A DNA stretch of 64,000 nt from Microbulbifer agarilyticus (GCF_001999945.1 NZ_CP019650.1:124001-188000); one strand, 5' to 3'. Positions 35,190 through 44,450 are shown, counted from the stretch's first letter. The notes: generated by a model from the letters alone, not told the origin. Numbers and translations: made by a program.

Positions 35190-36626
35190 TTACGCAAGGG
35201 TGTAAGCGGTTTTTACAGTGGTGTAAAACTCACGCGCATAGCTACCCTGTTCGCGGGCGCCATAACTGGAACCTTTGCGACCGCCGAATGGTACATGGTA
35301 ATCCACGCCGGCAGTGGGCACGTTCACCATAACCATACCCGCTTGTGAGTGACGCTTGAAGTGCGTCGAGTTTTTCAATGACTGGGTAACGATACCCGCG
35401 GAGAGGCCAAACTCGGTGTCATTAGCCAGTTCCAGTGCATGCTCATAGTCGCGTGCCTTGATCACGGTAGCCACAGGGCCAAACACTTCTTCGCGGTTAA
35501 TGCGCATGTCTGAAGTGGTGTCCACGAACAGGGCCGGCTGCTGGAAGAATCCCTCGGTTTCCAGTTGCAGTTGTTCGCCGCCGAAAATCAGTTTTGCACC
35601 TTCTTCCTTGGCGATTTCCACATAGTTCAGGTTTTGCTGCAGCTGGCGCTCATCAACGACCGGGCCGATATGGGTGGCGGCATCGAGTGGGTTGCCGACT
35701 TTCAGGGTCTTCAGGCGGTCCACCATGGCTTCAACAAAATGGTCGTGGATACCTTCGGTTACGATTAGGCGGCTGGAAGCGGTACAACGCTGGCCGGTCG
35801 AGAAGAAGGCGCCGTTGATCGCGCACTCCACTGCGGTATTCAGGTCCGCATCGTCCAGTACCACGAGCGGGTTTTTGCCGCCCATTTCCAGCTGTACTTT
35901 TGCCATGCGGCCAACCGCGGCCGCGGCAATATTGCGACCGGTGGCAACGGAACCGGTAAAGCTGATGCCGTCTACCTGGGTGTTGTTGACGATAACATCG
36001 CCAACCACACGACCGGGTCCCATCACCAGGTTGAATACGCCACTGGGTACACCGGCTTCAACGATGATTTCTGCCAGTGCATGGGCAGAACCCGGCACCA
36101 GTTCGGCGGGCTTGAATACCACGCAGTTGCCATAAGCCAGCGCTGGGGCAATTTTCCACGCGGGGATCGCGATCGGGAAGTTCCAGGGAGTGATCATGCC
36201 AATCACGCCCAGTGGCTCGCGAGTGACACTGGCGTCGAGGCCGGGGCGCACGGACGGCTGCAATTCACCGCGCATTTGCAGTACTTCACCGGAGAAGTAT
36301 TTGAAGATCTGGCCAGCGCGGCCCACTTCACCAACAGCTTCCGGCAGTGATTTGCCTTCTTCACGGGCCAGCAGCTCACCCAACTCCTGTTTGCGATCGA
36401 GAATTGCCTGGCCGATACGGTCGAGCAGTTCGCTGCGCTGCTGAATACCCACCTGAGACCAGGCCGGGAAAGCAGCGCGTGCTGCGTCGACTGCGGCTTT
36501 GGTTTGCTCTGCGTCTGCGGTCGCGTATTCCGCAATGATGTCACTGGTATCGGCTGGGTTGACGTTGCGTGTGGTGCTGACGCCTTCGACCCATTCGCCG
36601 GCGATGTAATTCTTTTTGATGGTCAT
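35190..36626 (-). CDS. Aldehyde dehydrogenase, probable 2-oxoglutarate semialdehyde dehydrogenase
   Basis: A 478-residue NAD(P)-dependent aldehyde dehydrogenase. Clear motifs are I-T-P-W-N-F-P (near 145), F-T-G-S-V-A-T-G (near 223), the general-base Glu in L-E-M-G-G-K-N-P (near 250) and the nucleophile Cys in G-Q-R-C-T-A-S-S (near 285). In the Weimberg route this enzyme oxidises 2-oxoglutarate semialdehyde to 2-oxoglutarate for the TCA cycle. That role is taken from the surrounding operon; the sequence alone shows only the family. An AGGACC ribosome-binding site precedes the ATG. Confidence 0.85.
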   Translation of the reverse strand: MTIKKNYIAGEWVEGVSTTRNVNPADTSDIIAEYATADAEQTKAAVDAARAAFPAWSQVGIQQRSELLDRIGQAILDRKQELGELLAREEGKSLPEAVGEVGRAGQIFKYFSGEVLQMRGELQPSVRPGLDASVTREPLGVIGMITPWNFPIAIPAWKIAPALAYGNCVVFKPAELVPGSAHALAEIIVEAGVPSGVFNLVMGPGRVVGDVIVNNTQVDGISFTGSVATGRNIAAAAVGRMAKVQLEMGGKNPLVVLDDADLNTAVECAINGAFFSTGQRCTASSRLIVTEGIHDHFVEAMVDRLKTLKVGNPLDAATHIGPVVDERQLQQNLNYVEIAKEEGAKLIFGGEQLQLETEGFFQQPALFVDTTSDMRINREEVFGPVATVIKARDYEHALELANDTEFGLSAGIVTQSLKNSTHFKRHSQAGMVMVNVPTAGVDYHVPFGGRKGSSYGAREQGSYAREFYTTVKTAYTLA

Positions 36627-36667
36627 GATGAGGTCCTGAGATTTTCGTTTGATTCAGCGCGAGCGGA

Positions 36668-37861
36668 TTACAGCAATCCGCGTTCGCTTAAATTTTTAAT
36701 CAGTGCAGAAATACCGAATTCCCACTGCGGTGCCCGATTGGTATGAGTGACGGTGTTTACCAGCGCGCCCAGTTTAGGTGTGGCAATGGTCACTGCATCG
36801 CCGAGCTTGTGGGTAAAACCCTGGCCGGGATGATCGCGATCCTGTGTCGGTGCGAAGAGGGTACCGGTAAACAGGGCGATACCGTCCGGGTACTGGTGAT
36901 TTTCGTTAAAGGTCTGGCCCACCAGATCCAGTACGTCGCGGCTGATGGCAGTCATGGGGCTGACTTCATTCAATTCGAACCCATCTTCGCCGCGAATATT
37001 CAATTGAACGTCTGCCTTGCGCACATCTTCAATGGAGAAGGTGTTGTCAAACAGGCGCACCAGTGGACCAATGGCGCAGGAGGCATTGTTGTCCTTGGCT
37101 TTACCCAGCAGCAGTGCGCTGCGCCCTTCGATATCTCGCAAGTTAACGTCATTGCCAAGCGTGGCGCCAACGACCTGTGCCTGGTTGTTTACCAGCAGTA
37201 CGATTTCCGGCTCCGGATTGTTCCACTCGGAAAATGGCAATATGCCCACATCGTCGCCGCTGCCCACGCTGGAAAGCACTTGTGCCTTGGTGAACACTTC
37301 GGCATAGGGGCCGATTCCCACTTCCAAATACTGCGACCAGAGATCTTCTTTTTGCAGTACGGCTTTTAATGCTTCTGCATCTTTGGAGCCGGGTTTGATA
37401 TCGGAAATGCTGCCTTCAATGACAGAGGAAAGTTGTGTACGAATTTGTGCAGCACGCGCGCTGTCACCGCCGGCCCGCTCTTCGATAATCCGTTCCAGCA
37501 TGCTGCACATGAATGTCACGCCACAGGCTTTAACCGCCTGCAGATCTACCGGTGCGAGCAAATGCGGCAGTGCCGGGTCACGGGATTCGCTATGGCTGTT
37601 TTCCAGCAAATCTTCGGTGCTGCATAGGTAGCGGATTTTATCGGTATCAATATTGCTGCGATTAAAGCCCGCATTAATCAGTGTGGAAAACGTGGGCGCG
37701 ATCTGGCTGAGGTCGAAAACGCCATCCTCCGCCACCAGGATTGGACTGGGGCCGGCAACGTTATTTTGGCTGCGTGCGGCGGGGATCCAGGCCCGGCCAA
37801 CCAGTGTGCCGGCGGTGCCATCGGCCGGAAGGATATCTTCCGCGAGAATGCGCTTTTGCAT
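36668..37861 (-). CDS. FAH-fold dehydratase, probable 2-keto-3-deoxyxylonate dehydratase
   Basis: A 397-residue fumarylacetoacetate-hydrolase-superfamily protein, longer than ordinary FAH hydrolases and close in length to Caulobacter XylX. The metal-site region is seen at N-N-P-E-P-E-I-V-L-L-V-N (near 215) with the following G-x-x-L-G-N-D-V-N-L-R-D-I-E segment. XylX removes water from 2-keto-3-deoxy-D-xylonate to give 2-oxoglutarate semialdehyde. The FAH-type enzyme favours D-xylose over the bacterial L-arabinose route, which uses a DHDPS-like dehydratase. It lies between the lactonase and aldehyde dehydrogenase genes. Confidence 0.82.
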   Translation of the reverse strand: MQKRILAEDILPADGTAGTLVGRAWIPAARSQNNVAGPSPILVAEDGVFDLSQIAPTFSTLINAGFNRSNIDTDKIRYLCSTEDLLENSHSESRDPALPHLLAPVDLQAVKACGVTFMCSMLERIIEERAGGDSARAAQIRTQLSSVIEGSISDIKPGSKDAEALKAVLQKEDLWSQYLEVGIGPYAEVFTKAQVLSSVGSGDDVGILPFSEWNNPEPEIVLLVNNQAQVVGATLGNDVNLRDIEGRSALLLGKAKDNNASCAIGPLVRLFDNTFSIEDVRKADVQLNIRGEDGFELNEVSPMTAISRDVLDLVGQTFNENHQYPDGIALFTGTLFAPTQDRDHPGQGFTHKLGDAVTIATPKLGALVNTVTHTNRAPQWEFGISALIKNLSERGLL

Positions 37862-37920
37862 AGTTAAGTTCCGAAGCGTTAAGTTTGGGATCGTTGCGTA
37901 GACGAGTTCAAGACGGGAAC

Positions 37921-38841
37921 TCAGCCGGAAAATATTCCCGGCGCCAGGCCGCGGACTTTAGGTTCGTAGCGAAACAGACCACCTGCCAGAGGCTGCGCCA
38001 ACAGCTGTTCCTCGGTTAGCCCCTTACGTGCGGTGGTGATGTACAGTGTTTCCAGGCGATCACCGGCGAAAGTACAGCTGGTGACGTTGGAAACGGGCAG
38101 CTTCAGACGACCAACGATATTGCCCTTTGGCGATATGCGGGTGATTCCCCAGCCAAAGAAATGGCACACCCACAGGCAGCCTTCTTCATCTACCGTCATG
38201 CCATCGGGGAAACCGCTGGATTCGTCGAATTGGAAAAACACGCGCTTGTTGCCGACCCGGCCATCACCGGTTACATCAAATGCGTAAATCGTGCGGGCCA
38301 GAGTATCTGTGTGATACAGCGTGTGCCCGTCCGGGCTAAAGGTAGGGCCGTTGGTGATGATGTAATTGTCATCGATATGTTGCCAGCTGCAGTCGCCGTC
38401 GAGACGATAAAGTGAGCCGGTGGGTTTGGTTTCATCGTCGTCCATGCTGCCCGCCCAGAAGCGCCCCTTGGCATCGACCTTGCCATCGTTAAAGCGATTG
38501 CCGGCGGCTTCCTGTTCCGGCGTGCCGAGTCTTTTAATGTGTACCCGGTCGCCAAGTTGGGGAATTTCCAGCAGCGCAAAACCATCGCGCAGGGTGCCGA
38601 TGAAACCGCCGTTTCGGCGCGGTGCCAGCGCGGTGAGCTGGTCGGGGATATGCCAGCTGCGACGCTGGTCGGTGACCGTGCACAGCCGGTGCAACTGATA
38701 CTGTTTGATATCCACCCAGTAGATGGCCTGTTCCCGCGCCACCCAGCAGGGGCCTTCGCCGAGTGTGGCCTTGGCGTCCCATACACAGTGCACAGGGCTC
38801 TTTTCCGCGGTTGTGCGCGCGGCAGTATCAATGTTGCTCAT
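37921..38841 (-). CDS. SMP-30/gluconolactonase family, probable xylonolactonase
   Basis: A 306-residue six-bladed propeller lactonase. Presumed metal ligands are Glu in T-L-G-E-G-P-C-W, Asn in R-F-N-D-G-K and N-G-P-T-F-S-P-D-G, and Asp in F-P-D-G-M-T-V-D. It should open a sugar lactone (xylono-lactone by context) made by the SDR dehydrogenase. It is the first gene of the reverse operon; a 20-bp LacI-type palindrome lies 62 bases upstream of its start. Confidence 0.85.
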   Translation of the reverse strand: MSNIDTAARTTAEKSPVHCVWDAKATLGEGPCWVAREQAIYWVDIKQYQLHRLCTVTDQRRSWHIPDQLTALAPRRNGGFIGTLRDGFALLEIPQLGDRVHIKRLGTPEQEAAGNRFNDGKVDAKGRFWAGSMDDDETKPTGSLYRLDGDCSWQHIDDNYIITNGPTFSPDGHTLYHTDTLARTIYAFDVTGDGRVGNKRVFFQFDESSGFPDGMTVDEEGCLWVCHFFGWGITRISPKGNIVGRLKLPVSNVTSCTFAGDRLETLYITTARKGLTEEQLLAQPLAGGLFRYEPKVRGLAPGIFSG

Positions 38842-38902
38842 GGTCGCTATCGAGGTTGGGTGCCCGGTGGGCCCGCTGGTTTTATGAGTTATACAGGCAG
38901 AC

Positions 38903-38922
38903 TAATGTAAACGTTTACATTA
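38903..38922. promoter_or_regulatory. LacI-type operator of the pentose operon
   Basis: A perfect 20-bp palindrome, TAATGTAAACGTTTACATTA, with the central CG usual for LacI-family operators. It lies between the lactonase start and the regulator's end, with a TATAAC -10-like box beside it on the reverse strand. Confidence 0.85.
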
Positions 38923-39024
38923 TGCAATGCTGAAGTATCGGGTACATCGCGTCGAGATAAGGGGACACCCGGCAATTGGTTTGCCGGGCGCGGGCAAGAA
39001 AGCCACCGGGGTAGGCGGCAGAGG

Positions 39025-40041
39025 TTAGCGGGGTGCGGTGCCGGTGGACTTACGTACGATCAGTTTGTGCGGCACGATTTCCGGTTCCGCATCTGTATCG
39101 GTGCCATCGATGGCCTGGCACAGCCGGCGCATGGTGCGCTCGCCGATTTCCTCCGCGGGCTGGGCAATCGTGGTCAGTGGTGGGTCCATGATTTCCGCGT
39201 AGCGGATATCGTCGAAGCCAATAACCGAAATATCCTGCGGAATTTTCAGGCCCGCGTTTTTGATTTCATGGATGGCGCCCAGTGCCATTTCATCATTAGC
39301 GCAGAAAATCGCGGTCGGACGCTGCTTGTGTGTCAGCAGTCGGCGCGCTGCGCGGCGCGCTCCTTCGAGTGTCTGCTCGCCCTCGACTACCCAGCCGCTA
39401 TCGACGGACAGCTTGGCCTTGCGCATGGCTTTGCGGAAGCCTTTTTCCCGGTCATGGGTCAGCAGCGAGTTGCGCTTGCCGGCGATAAACCCAATGCGGT
39501 GGTGCCCCAACTGGATCAGGTAATCCGTGCCGTCCGCGGCCGCAGCCACGTTGTCCACACGCACACTCGGGAATTGATTCAGTTCAGCGGTGACACTCTC
39601 CAGCCCCAACACAATGGGAGGGTGTACCTTGTTGCTGGACTTCCTATCGGTAGGTTCTTCGAACGGGGAAATACTGGCCAGCAGCAAAATACCATCCGCC
39701 TGTTTGGAGAACACCATATCGGTGTATTCATCAAACTCATGGGAGTTGGATTGCGTGTCGCGAATCAGAATGGAATAGCCCAGTTCATCGGCAACGCGCC
39801 AGATTCCGCGCATTACATTGTCCAGGAAGGGGTCACCCACCGTCGGTAAGACCACCACAATCAGGCTGGTGCGGCCGCGGCGGAAGTTCCTCGCCAGCGT
39901 GTTGGGTGCGTAGCCGGTTTCGTCGATGGCGGCCTGAACTTTGCGGCGGGTATGTTCTTTCACCTGCTCCGGGTTATTCAGGTAGCGGGAGACGGTTGCC
40001 GTGGATACGCCAGCAAGTTGCGCGACTTTTTTAATGGACAC
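39025..40041 (-). CDS. LacI-family transcriptional regulator
   Basis: A 338-residue sugar-responsive repressor. The helix-turn-helix and hinge are at the N-terminus (I-K-K-V-A-Q-L-A-G-V-S-T-A-T-V-S-R-Y-L-N), followed by a periplasmic-binding-protein-like effector domain (G-F-I-A-G, P-T-A-I-F-C-A-N-D-E-M-A, D-I-S-V-I-G-F-D-D). It sits directly upstream of the pentose operon. Copies of TGTAAACGTTTACA flank it at 38903 and 40226 and recur at 41250, 44731 and, with one change, 44986, so it probably controls all of these units. The inducer is likely xylose or a pathway intermediate. Confidence 0.9.
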   Translation of the reverse strand: MSIKKVAQLAGVSTATVSRYLNNPEQVKEHTRRKVQAAIDETGYAPNTLARNFRRGRTSLIVVVLPTVGDPFLDNVMRGIWRVADELGYSILIRDTQSNSHEFDEYTDMVFSKQADGILLLASISPFEEPTDRKSSNKVHPPIVLGLESVTAELNQFPSVRVDNVAAAADGTDYLIQLGHHRIGFIAGKRNSLLTHDREKGFRKAMRKAKLSVDSGWVVEGEQTLEGARRAARRLLTHKQRPTAIFCANDEMALGAIHEIKNAGLKIPQDISVIGFDDIRYAEIMDPPLTTIAQPAEEIGERTMRRLCQAIDGTDTDAEPEIVPHKLIVRKSTGTAPR

Positions 40042-40142
40042 CGGAGTACCTGTTATTGCTCTTCTGTTGCTCTCTGCGCGGGGCTGCGCAATGGTCTGAG
40101 TGGCGCGATACGCGCGCGATCAGGTAACGAACGAGCGCCGAA

Positions 40143-40158
40143 TGGTAACGTTTACGCA
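40143..40158. promoter_or_regulatory. Degenerate LacI-type operator
   Basis: TGGTAACGTTTACGCA resembles the palindrome found at 40226 but lacks one base in the left arm. It lies 100 bases upstream of the regulator start and may allow autoregulation. Confidence 0.4.
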
Positions 40159-40225
40159 AGAAAATTGGTATCGCTTGCCCGCCCTGAGATATTTCTGCCG
40201 GTCATGAATAACGCTTGCACAGCAC

Positions 40226-40243
40226 AATGTAAACGTTTACATT
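40226..40243. promoter_or_regulatory. LacI-type operator before the SDR gene
   Basis: A perfect 18-bp palindrome, AATGTAAACGTTTACATT, lies 59 bases before the SDR start codon and in the divergent region upstream of the regulator. Confidence 0.85.
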
Positions 40244-40302
40244 AAGTTGCAGATGTGCCACATTCCAAATTGCTGTGGCGCAAGCAAGATGGAAGAAAAA
40301 TA

Positions 40303-41070
40303 ATGCATTGCGATGGTAAGTTGGCCGTAGTCACCGGTGGCTCGGCGGGTATTGGGCGTGAGATCACCCTGCAACTCGCCGCTGAAGGCTGGGATGTTGC
40401 GGTGTGCAACCTGCACGAAGATGAACACGCAATTTCACTGGTCAAGGAAGTGGAAGCGTTGGGCCGACGCTGCCTGTTCACTGCCTGTGATGTAGGTGAT
40501 AAATCGCAGCTGCAAGACTTTTACCAGCAGGTGGTTACCGATTTCGACTGTGCACCGAGACTGATTGTGAATAATGCCGGTGTGCAGACCTGGGCTCCTT
40601 TGTTGGAGTTGCAGGAAGAGGATTGGGACCGCGTTATTCGCACTAACCTCAAAGGCGCCTTCCTGAATATTCAGCTCGCCGCACGCCTGATGGTCGAGCG
40701 CAAAACCCCCGGTAGCATCGTCAATATTGGCAGTGGCTGTAACAAGCTGGCATTCCCGAATCTCGTGGATTATGCGGCTTCCAAGGGTGGCATTGAGATG
40801 CTGACCAAATCTGCCGCAGTAGAGCTTGGGCAGCACGGCATCCGCGTTAACTGTGTGGCGCCGGGCGGTATCCTGATCGATCGCACCCGCGAAGAGGCGC
40901 CGGACTACGCCGACGTTTGGGGCAATATTGCTCCGCTGGGGCGCGTGGGTATGCCGGAAGATATCGCCAACGCGGTGAGCTATCTCGCGGATGAAAAGGC
41001 ATCCTTCGTGACTGGCCAGACCCTGTGGGTAGATGGTGGGGTATTTACCAAGGCCAACTGGCCTTATTGA
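40303..41070 (+). CDS. SDR dehydrogenase, probable pentose 1-dehydrogenase
   Basis: A 255-residue classical SDR. It shows T-G-G-S-A-G-I-G, V-N-N-A-G, N-I-G-S-G and the catalytic Y-A-A-S-K near residue 156, ending in the usual D-G-G-V-F. The ATG at 40303 has GGAAG seven bases upstream; an in-frame start at 40255 would overlap the operator region. In the Weimberg route the first step, D-xylose to xylono-lactone, is made by an SDR (XylB), and this divergent, co-regulated gene is the best candidate. The Gfo/Idh/MocA protein at 49785 is a second possibility. Confidence 0.8.
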   Translation: MHCDGKLAVVTGGSAGIGREITLQLAAEGWDVAVCNLHEDEHAISLVKEVEALGRRCLFTACDVGDKSQLQDFYQQVVTDFDCAPRLIVNNAGVQTWAPLLELQEEDWDRVIRTNLKGAFLNIQLAARLMVERKTPGSIVNIGSGCNKLAFPNLVDYAASKGGIEMLTKSAAVELGQHGIRVNCVAPGGILIDRTREEAPDYADVWGNIAPLGRVGMPEDIANAVSYLADEKASFVTGQTLWVDGGVFTKANWPY

Positions 41071-41249
41071 GACTTGGGTACCTGGTCTCTAGCTGGGGAG
41101 CAATCTCGGATTTCTAAATTCGGAATTTTTTGCCGGGTAACCAGCGGGCAAAAAATTTATGCAAAGCGCGCGTTTTTCTGCGCTTGAGTCAATATTTTTA
41201 TGGGTGTTGTTGCGATTTATCGAATGTAAAATTTTTTCCGCCATTTGCT

Positions 41250-41263
41250 TGTAAACGTTTACA
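41250..41263. promoter_or_regulatory. LacI-type operator before the di-heme gene
   Basis: A perfect 14-bp palindrome, TGTAAACGTTTACA, matches the cores of the operators at 38903 and 40226. It puts the secreted di-heme protein under the same regulator. Confidence 0.8.
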
Positions 41264-41362
41264 TCTAGGCGTAGTTTTTAAATGGCCGGTAATCATTAAC
41301 GCGGTGGATCTGTTTTTTTCGGCTTTGCCGAAATTGCTCTCAGGATGGTTTTTTCGTCGATT

Positions 41363-41399
41363 GCGGCATTCCGGGTTTTCCCGGATGCCGCTTTTTTTT
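41363..41399 (+). terminator. Intrinsic terminator upstream of the di-heme gene
   Basis: A 12-bp stem with one bulged T (41363-41375 with 41380-41391), a TTTT loop and a run of eight T. It is well placed to end an RNA begun at the operator at 41250, so it may be an attenuator. Confidence 0.8.
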
Positions 41400-41451
41400 G
41401 CGAACGCCGGCCAGTTCAAAACAATAATTTTTTACGGCAAGTGAGAGAAAG

Positions 41452-44352
41452 ATGAAGACAACCCTTGCCCGGGCTCGTCGCCCGGCAGCGTGCAATTCTG
41501 TGCGCGCTGAAAAAACTTCCAGAAGAATTTTCAAAAATACGTTTAAAACTTCTCTGTATCGTTTCGTGCGCTCTACCGGCAGTAAGCTGGTGGGTGTGGC
41601 TTTACTTGGCTGCCTGCCAATGGTGGCGTGTGCCGCTTCCGGTATCCACGCTACCAGTTCTACCGAAGGTGTCATTTATTTTGATGACCAGGGTTGGAGC
41701 GGGAGCTGGAACTACGTCTGCCTGGGTACAAATTGCGTGCCGGGCTCGTTACAGGATGGCCAATGGCAGCGCCCAATTGGTGGGCTCGTCGATGGCAATA
41801 CCTATGAAATCCAATTGAAGGTACAGGACAATGCCACTGGTCAATATATTTCGCCGATGGAAAGTGTACTGTTCAGCACCTCGGCCTCTTCTAGTTCAAG
41901 CAGTTCGAGCAGTTCAAGCTCCAGCTCGTCGAGTTCCAGTTCTTCCAGCTCGAGTTCCTCCAGTTCAAGTTCTGGCGGTTCATCCGGTACTGGTTCCTCC
42001 AGTTCCGGTTCCAGTTCAAGCTCCGGTGCGGGTAACCTGCCGCCCAATGTGACTCTAGCCGAGCCTGCCGGTGACCTGGTTGCCGGCGGCAGCATGACAG
42101 TTTCCGCTATGGCGGACGACGTTGATGGCAACGTCAGCTATCTCGAACTGTTCTATTCCGAACCTGGCAGCGGTAATGAAGTTTCCGCGGGCATGGTTTC
42201 CAATACGCCGTACAGCTGGACTTTGGAATCTTTGCTGGAAGGTACTTACGGCTTACGCGTGGTCGCTACCGATGACGATAATGACACCGCTGAAAACAGC
42301 CGCTTTGTTGACGTGGTCGCTGCGGACAGCGGTAGCGGCGACGATTTTGCGGTGATCGCGACGGGTGCGAACTCTGCAATCTTCTCCTTCAAGGCACAGC
42401 CAGAATGGCCCACCGGTGGCACCTTCTACAGCTGTAAAGACCTGGAAGTGGATTGTTATCCTGCTGCACTACTCGATGGCCGTTGGGATCGCGAGCATAA
42501 CAACCTGAGTAACGGGCAAACTTACACTGCACAGCTGAAGGTGCCGGGTATGTCCGCGGACAATTTCCCGCGTTACACCTTTGCTTGGGACGGAAACGGA
42601 GCCGGTAACCCCGGTGACGGCGGTAATCCGGACGAACCCGGTGATCCCGATTTCGCACATCTGGACTGGACCAGCAATTCCCTGACCAATGGGCGGGTAG
42701 GCCCGGCGCCGCGCGCGAATCCCCCCGCTGCATTGCGCACGCCGATCAATGGTGCAGCGCCGACGTCGCACGGCTTTGCTTTTGATATCAATGGCAACCA
42801 GCTGAGCTGGCGTTGGGGCCCGCAAATCGTCAAAGGTGGCGGTGATTCCGGGCTGGAAATGCATTGTTCAGACGATGGCAACATGACCTTCAAGAGCGTT
42901 GCCGTAAGCGGTGGATCCGCGGCGATTCCTTGTAGTGGCGATTACAATTACTTCTTCCGCTACTTGCACCCCAGCCATTCGTTGAACAACAACCCGGCAC
43001 ACCAGTGGATTTGGACTGGTTTGTTCACCACCGCAGGCAGCCGTGTGGATCCGAACAACTACCCATCCTTCACCGACGGTTCGGCCAACTGGATGCGCTT
43101 CCGCCACCCGGTTTCCCACGACGGTACTACCGCTGCGATTCTGGATGCGCAACACAACAATGACCTGCTGCGAAACCTGGATCGTTACAACATCTGGGTA
43201 GACGACTCACCGGGCAATGTGCAGATCGGTTTCGATGTGGACGGCAATGTGATCCGCAACGAATCCATGCGCAACACCGCCGGTGGCCCGAACGGACAGC
43301 AGTTCTTCGCGCTGACGCAGAATCCGGGTTTCGGCAATGTGTTCAGCTATGGCCAGGTGATTCAGTTCGAGGTGTCCGCCGTGGCCGGTAATACCGGGGC
43401 GCAAACCTACAACGATTTCTCCTACTACACCGTGGGCTTGGGTTGGGGTAACTATGGCGATCCGCGTTTGAACCCAGCGGGCAAGGCCAGCACCACCATG
43501 ATCCTGTCCGACAACGGCACCTACTCCCACTTGGAGTACAACGCGATCTTCACCCAGCCGGTGACCACGGTGCACTCGGAGGACATGGTCGATGATTTCC
43601 TGCTGGGCCACCACCTGTTCCACGGTATCGATCCGAACAAGCAGGGCTCTACCGACTTTGATGAGGTGAAAATTGGTGATCGCAGTTGTGGCGACTGCCA
43701 CTTCCGTGACGGTCGAGGCTCTGAAATTATTCAGACTGCGAAGGGTCCACGCCTGCCACCGCCCACGTATGGTGTGAAACTGCTGGAAGTGATCGAGGGC
43801 CGCGAAGCTGGCTTTAGCTGGGATGGCTCTGCCAATACTGTTGCCGAGCAGGTACGCAATGCACTGGTACTCGACCACGGTGTTGACCCGGATGCATTGC
43901 CTGGTCGAGTGCTCGAGCTGCTGACTACCTACACCGAGGTGCTCACGGTTCCAGCGCGTAACCCAGGTAGCTATGACCTGCCGGGTGTGGCCGAGGGCGA
44001 TGTGCTGTTCAATGACATTGGCTGTGCCGGCTGCCATACCCCGGTGCAGAAAACCCGCAGCGACGCACCGACCCATTTGCGTGACCTGACACTGCGTCCT
44101 TACACGGATATGAAGACCTGGGATCTCGGCGAAGGTGACTTCCGTACACCACCGCTGTGGGGCCTTGGCCACAATATCCGTATGCTGGAGAAGAACAGCC
44201 GTGCACTGCTTTATATGCACGATGGTGGCTCTACCAGCCTGGAAGATGCGATTCAGCGTCACGGTGGTGATGCCGCGGGTGTACGCAGCAACTACAACAG
44301 CCTGAGTGGTTCACAGCAGGATGCCGTGAAGGCGTTTGTCGAGACCCTCTGA
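41452..44352 (+). CDS. Secreted multidomain di-heme cytochrome with poly-Ser linker
   Basis: A 966-residue exported protein. After a long N-terminal region and signal (L-V-G-V-A-L-L-G-C, ending near A-C-A-A-S) comes a small domain (about 65-140), a poly-Ser linker (143-194), an Ig-like domain (about 200-285) and a second copy of the small domain (about 300-385). A region of about 330 residues shared with the protein at 52543 follows, then a di-heme domain with C-G-D-C-H (746-750) and C-A-G-C-H (858-862). It resembles DHOR/COG3488-type cytochromes. I infer a redox role on the cell surface, perhaps feeding electrons to oxidative polysaccharide cleavage. A LacI-type operator lies upstream. Confidence 0.75.
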   Translation: MKTTLARARRPAACNSVRAEKTSRRIFKNTFKTSLYRFVRSTGSKLVGVALLGCLPMVACAASGIHATSSTEGVIYFDDQGWSGSWNYVCLGTNCVPGSLQDGQWQRPIGGLVDGNTYEIQLKVQDNATGQYISPMESVLFSTSASSSSSSSSSSSSSSSSSSSSSSSSSSSSSGGSSGTGSSSSGSSSSSGAGNLPPNVTLAEPAGDLVAGGSMTVSAMADDVDGNVSYLELFYSEPGSGNEVSAGMVSNTPYSWTLESLLEGTYGLRVVATDDDNDTAENSRFVDVVAADSGSGDDFAVIATGANSAIFSFKAQPEWPTGGTFYSCKDLEVDCYPAALLDGRWDREHNNLSNGQTYTAQLKVPGMSADNFPRYTFAWDGNGAGNPGDGGNPDEPGDPDFAHLDWTSNSLTNGRVGPAPRANPPAALRTPINGAAPTSHGFAFDINGNQLSWRWGPQIVKGGGDSGLEMHCSDDGNMTFKSVAVSGGSAAIPCSGDYNYFFRYLHPSHSLNNNPAHQWIWTGLFTTAGSRVDPNNYPSFTDGSANWMRFRHPVSHDGTTAAILDAQHNNDLLRNLDRYNIWVDDSPGNVQIGFDVDGNVIRNESMRNTAGGPNGQQFFALTQNPGFGNVFSYGQVIQFEVSAVAGNTGAQTYNDFSYYTVGLGWGNYGDPRLNPAGKASTTMILSDNGTYSHLEYNAIFTQPVTTVHSEDMVDDFLLGHHLFHGIDPNKQGSTDFDEVKIGDRSCGDCHFRDGRGSEIIQTAKGPRLPPPTYGVKLLEVIEGREAGFSWDGSANTVAEQVRNALVLDHGVDPDALPGRVLELLTTYTEVLTVPARNPGSYDLPGVAEGDVLFNDIGCAGCHTPVQKTRSDAPTHLRDLTLRPYTDMKTWDLGEGDFRTPPLWGLGHNIRMLEKNSRALLYMHDGGSTSLEDAIQRHGGDAAGVRSNYNSLSGSQQDAVKAFVETL

Positions 44353-44450
44353 TGTGGCGAGACTAGTAACCGCAGTGACGATATCTGTGGTGTCGGTAGA
44401 ATTCAGGGCTGCTTGATCGAGCGTCCGCAAGGCGCCACACATACGTCTGC

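Larger units (their letters stand above)
41071..41451. other. Structured leader region before the di-heme gene
   Basis: This 381-base gap contains an AT-rich hairpin at 41124-41157, a LacI-type operator at 41250, a small GC hairpin at 41317-41333 and a strong terminator at 41363-41399. The terminator sits after the operator and 52 bases before the start codon, so transcription from the operator region would meet it. Either an attenuated leader or a separate short RNA is possible. Confidence 0.5.

Noticed and set aside
43207..44262. Reverse-strand open frame of 351 codons
   Set aside because: It is antisense to the di-heme domain with its CxxCH motifs and does not look like a protein family.
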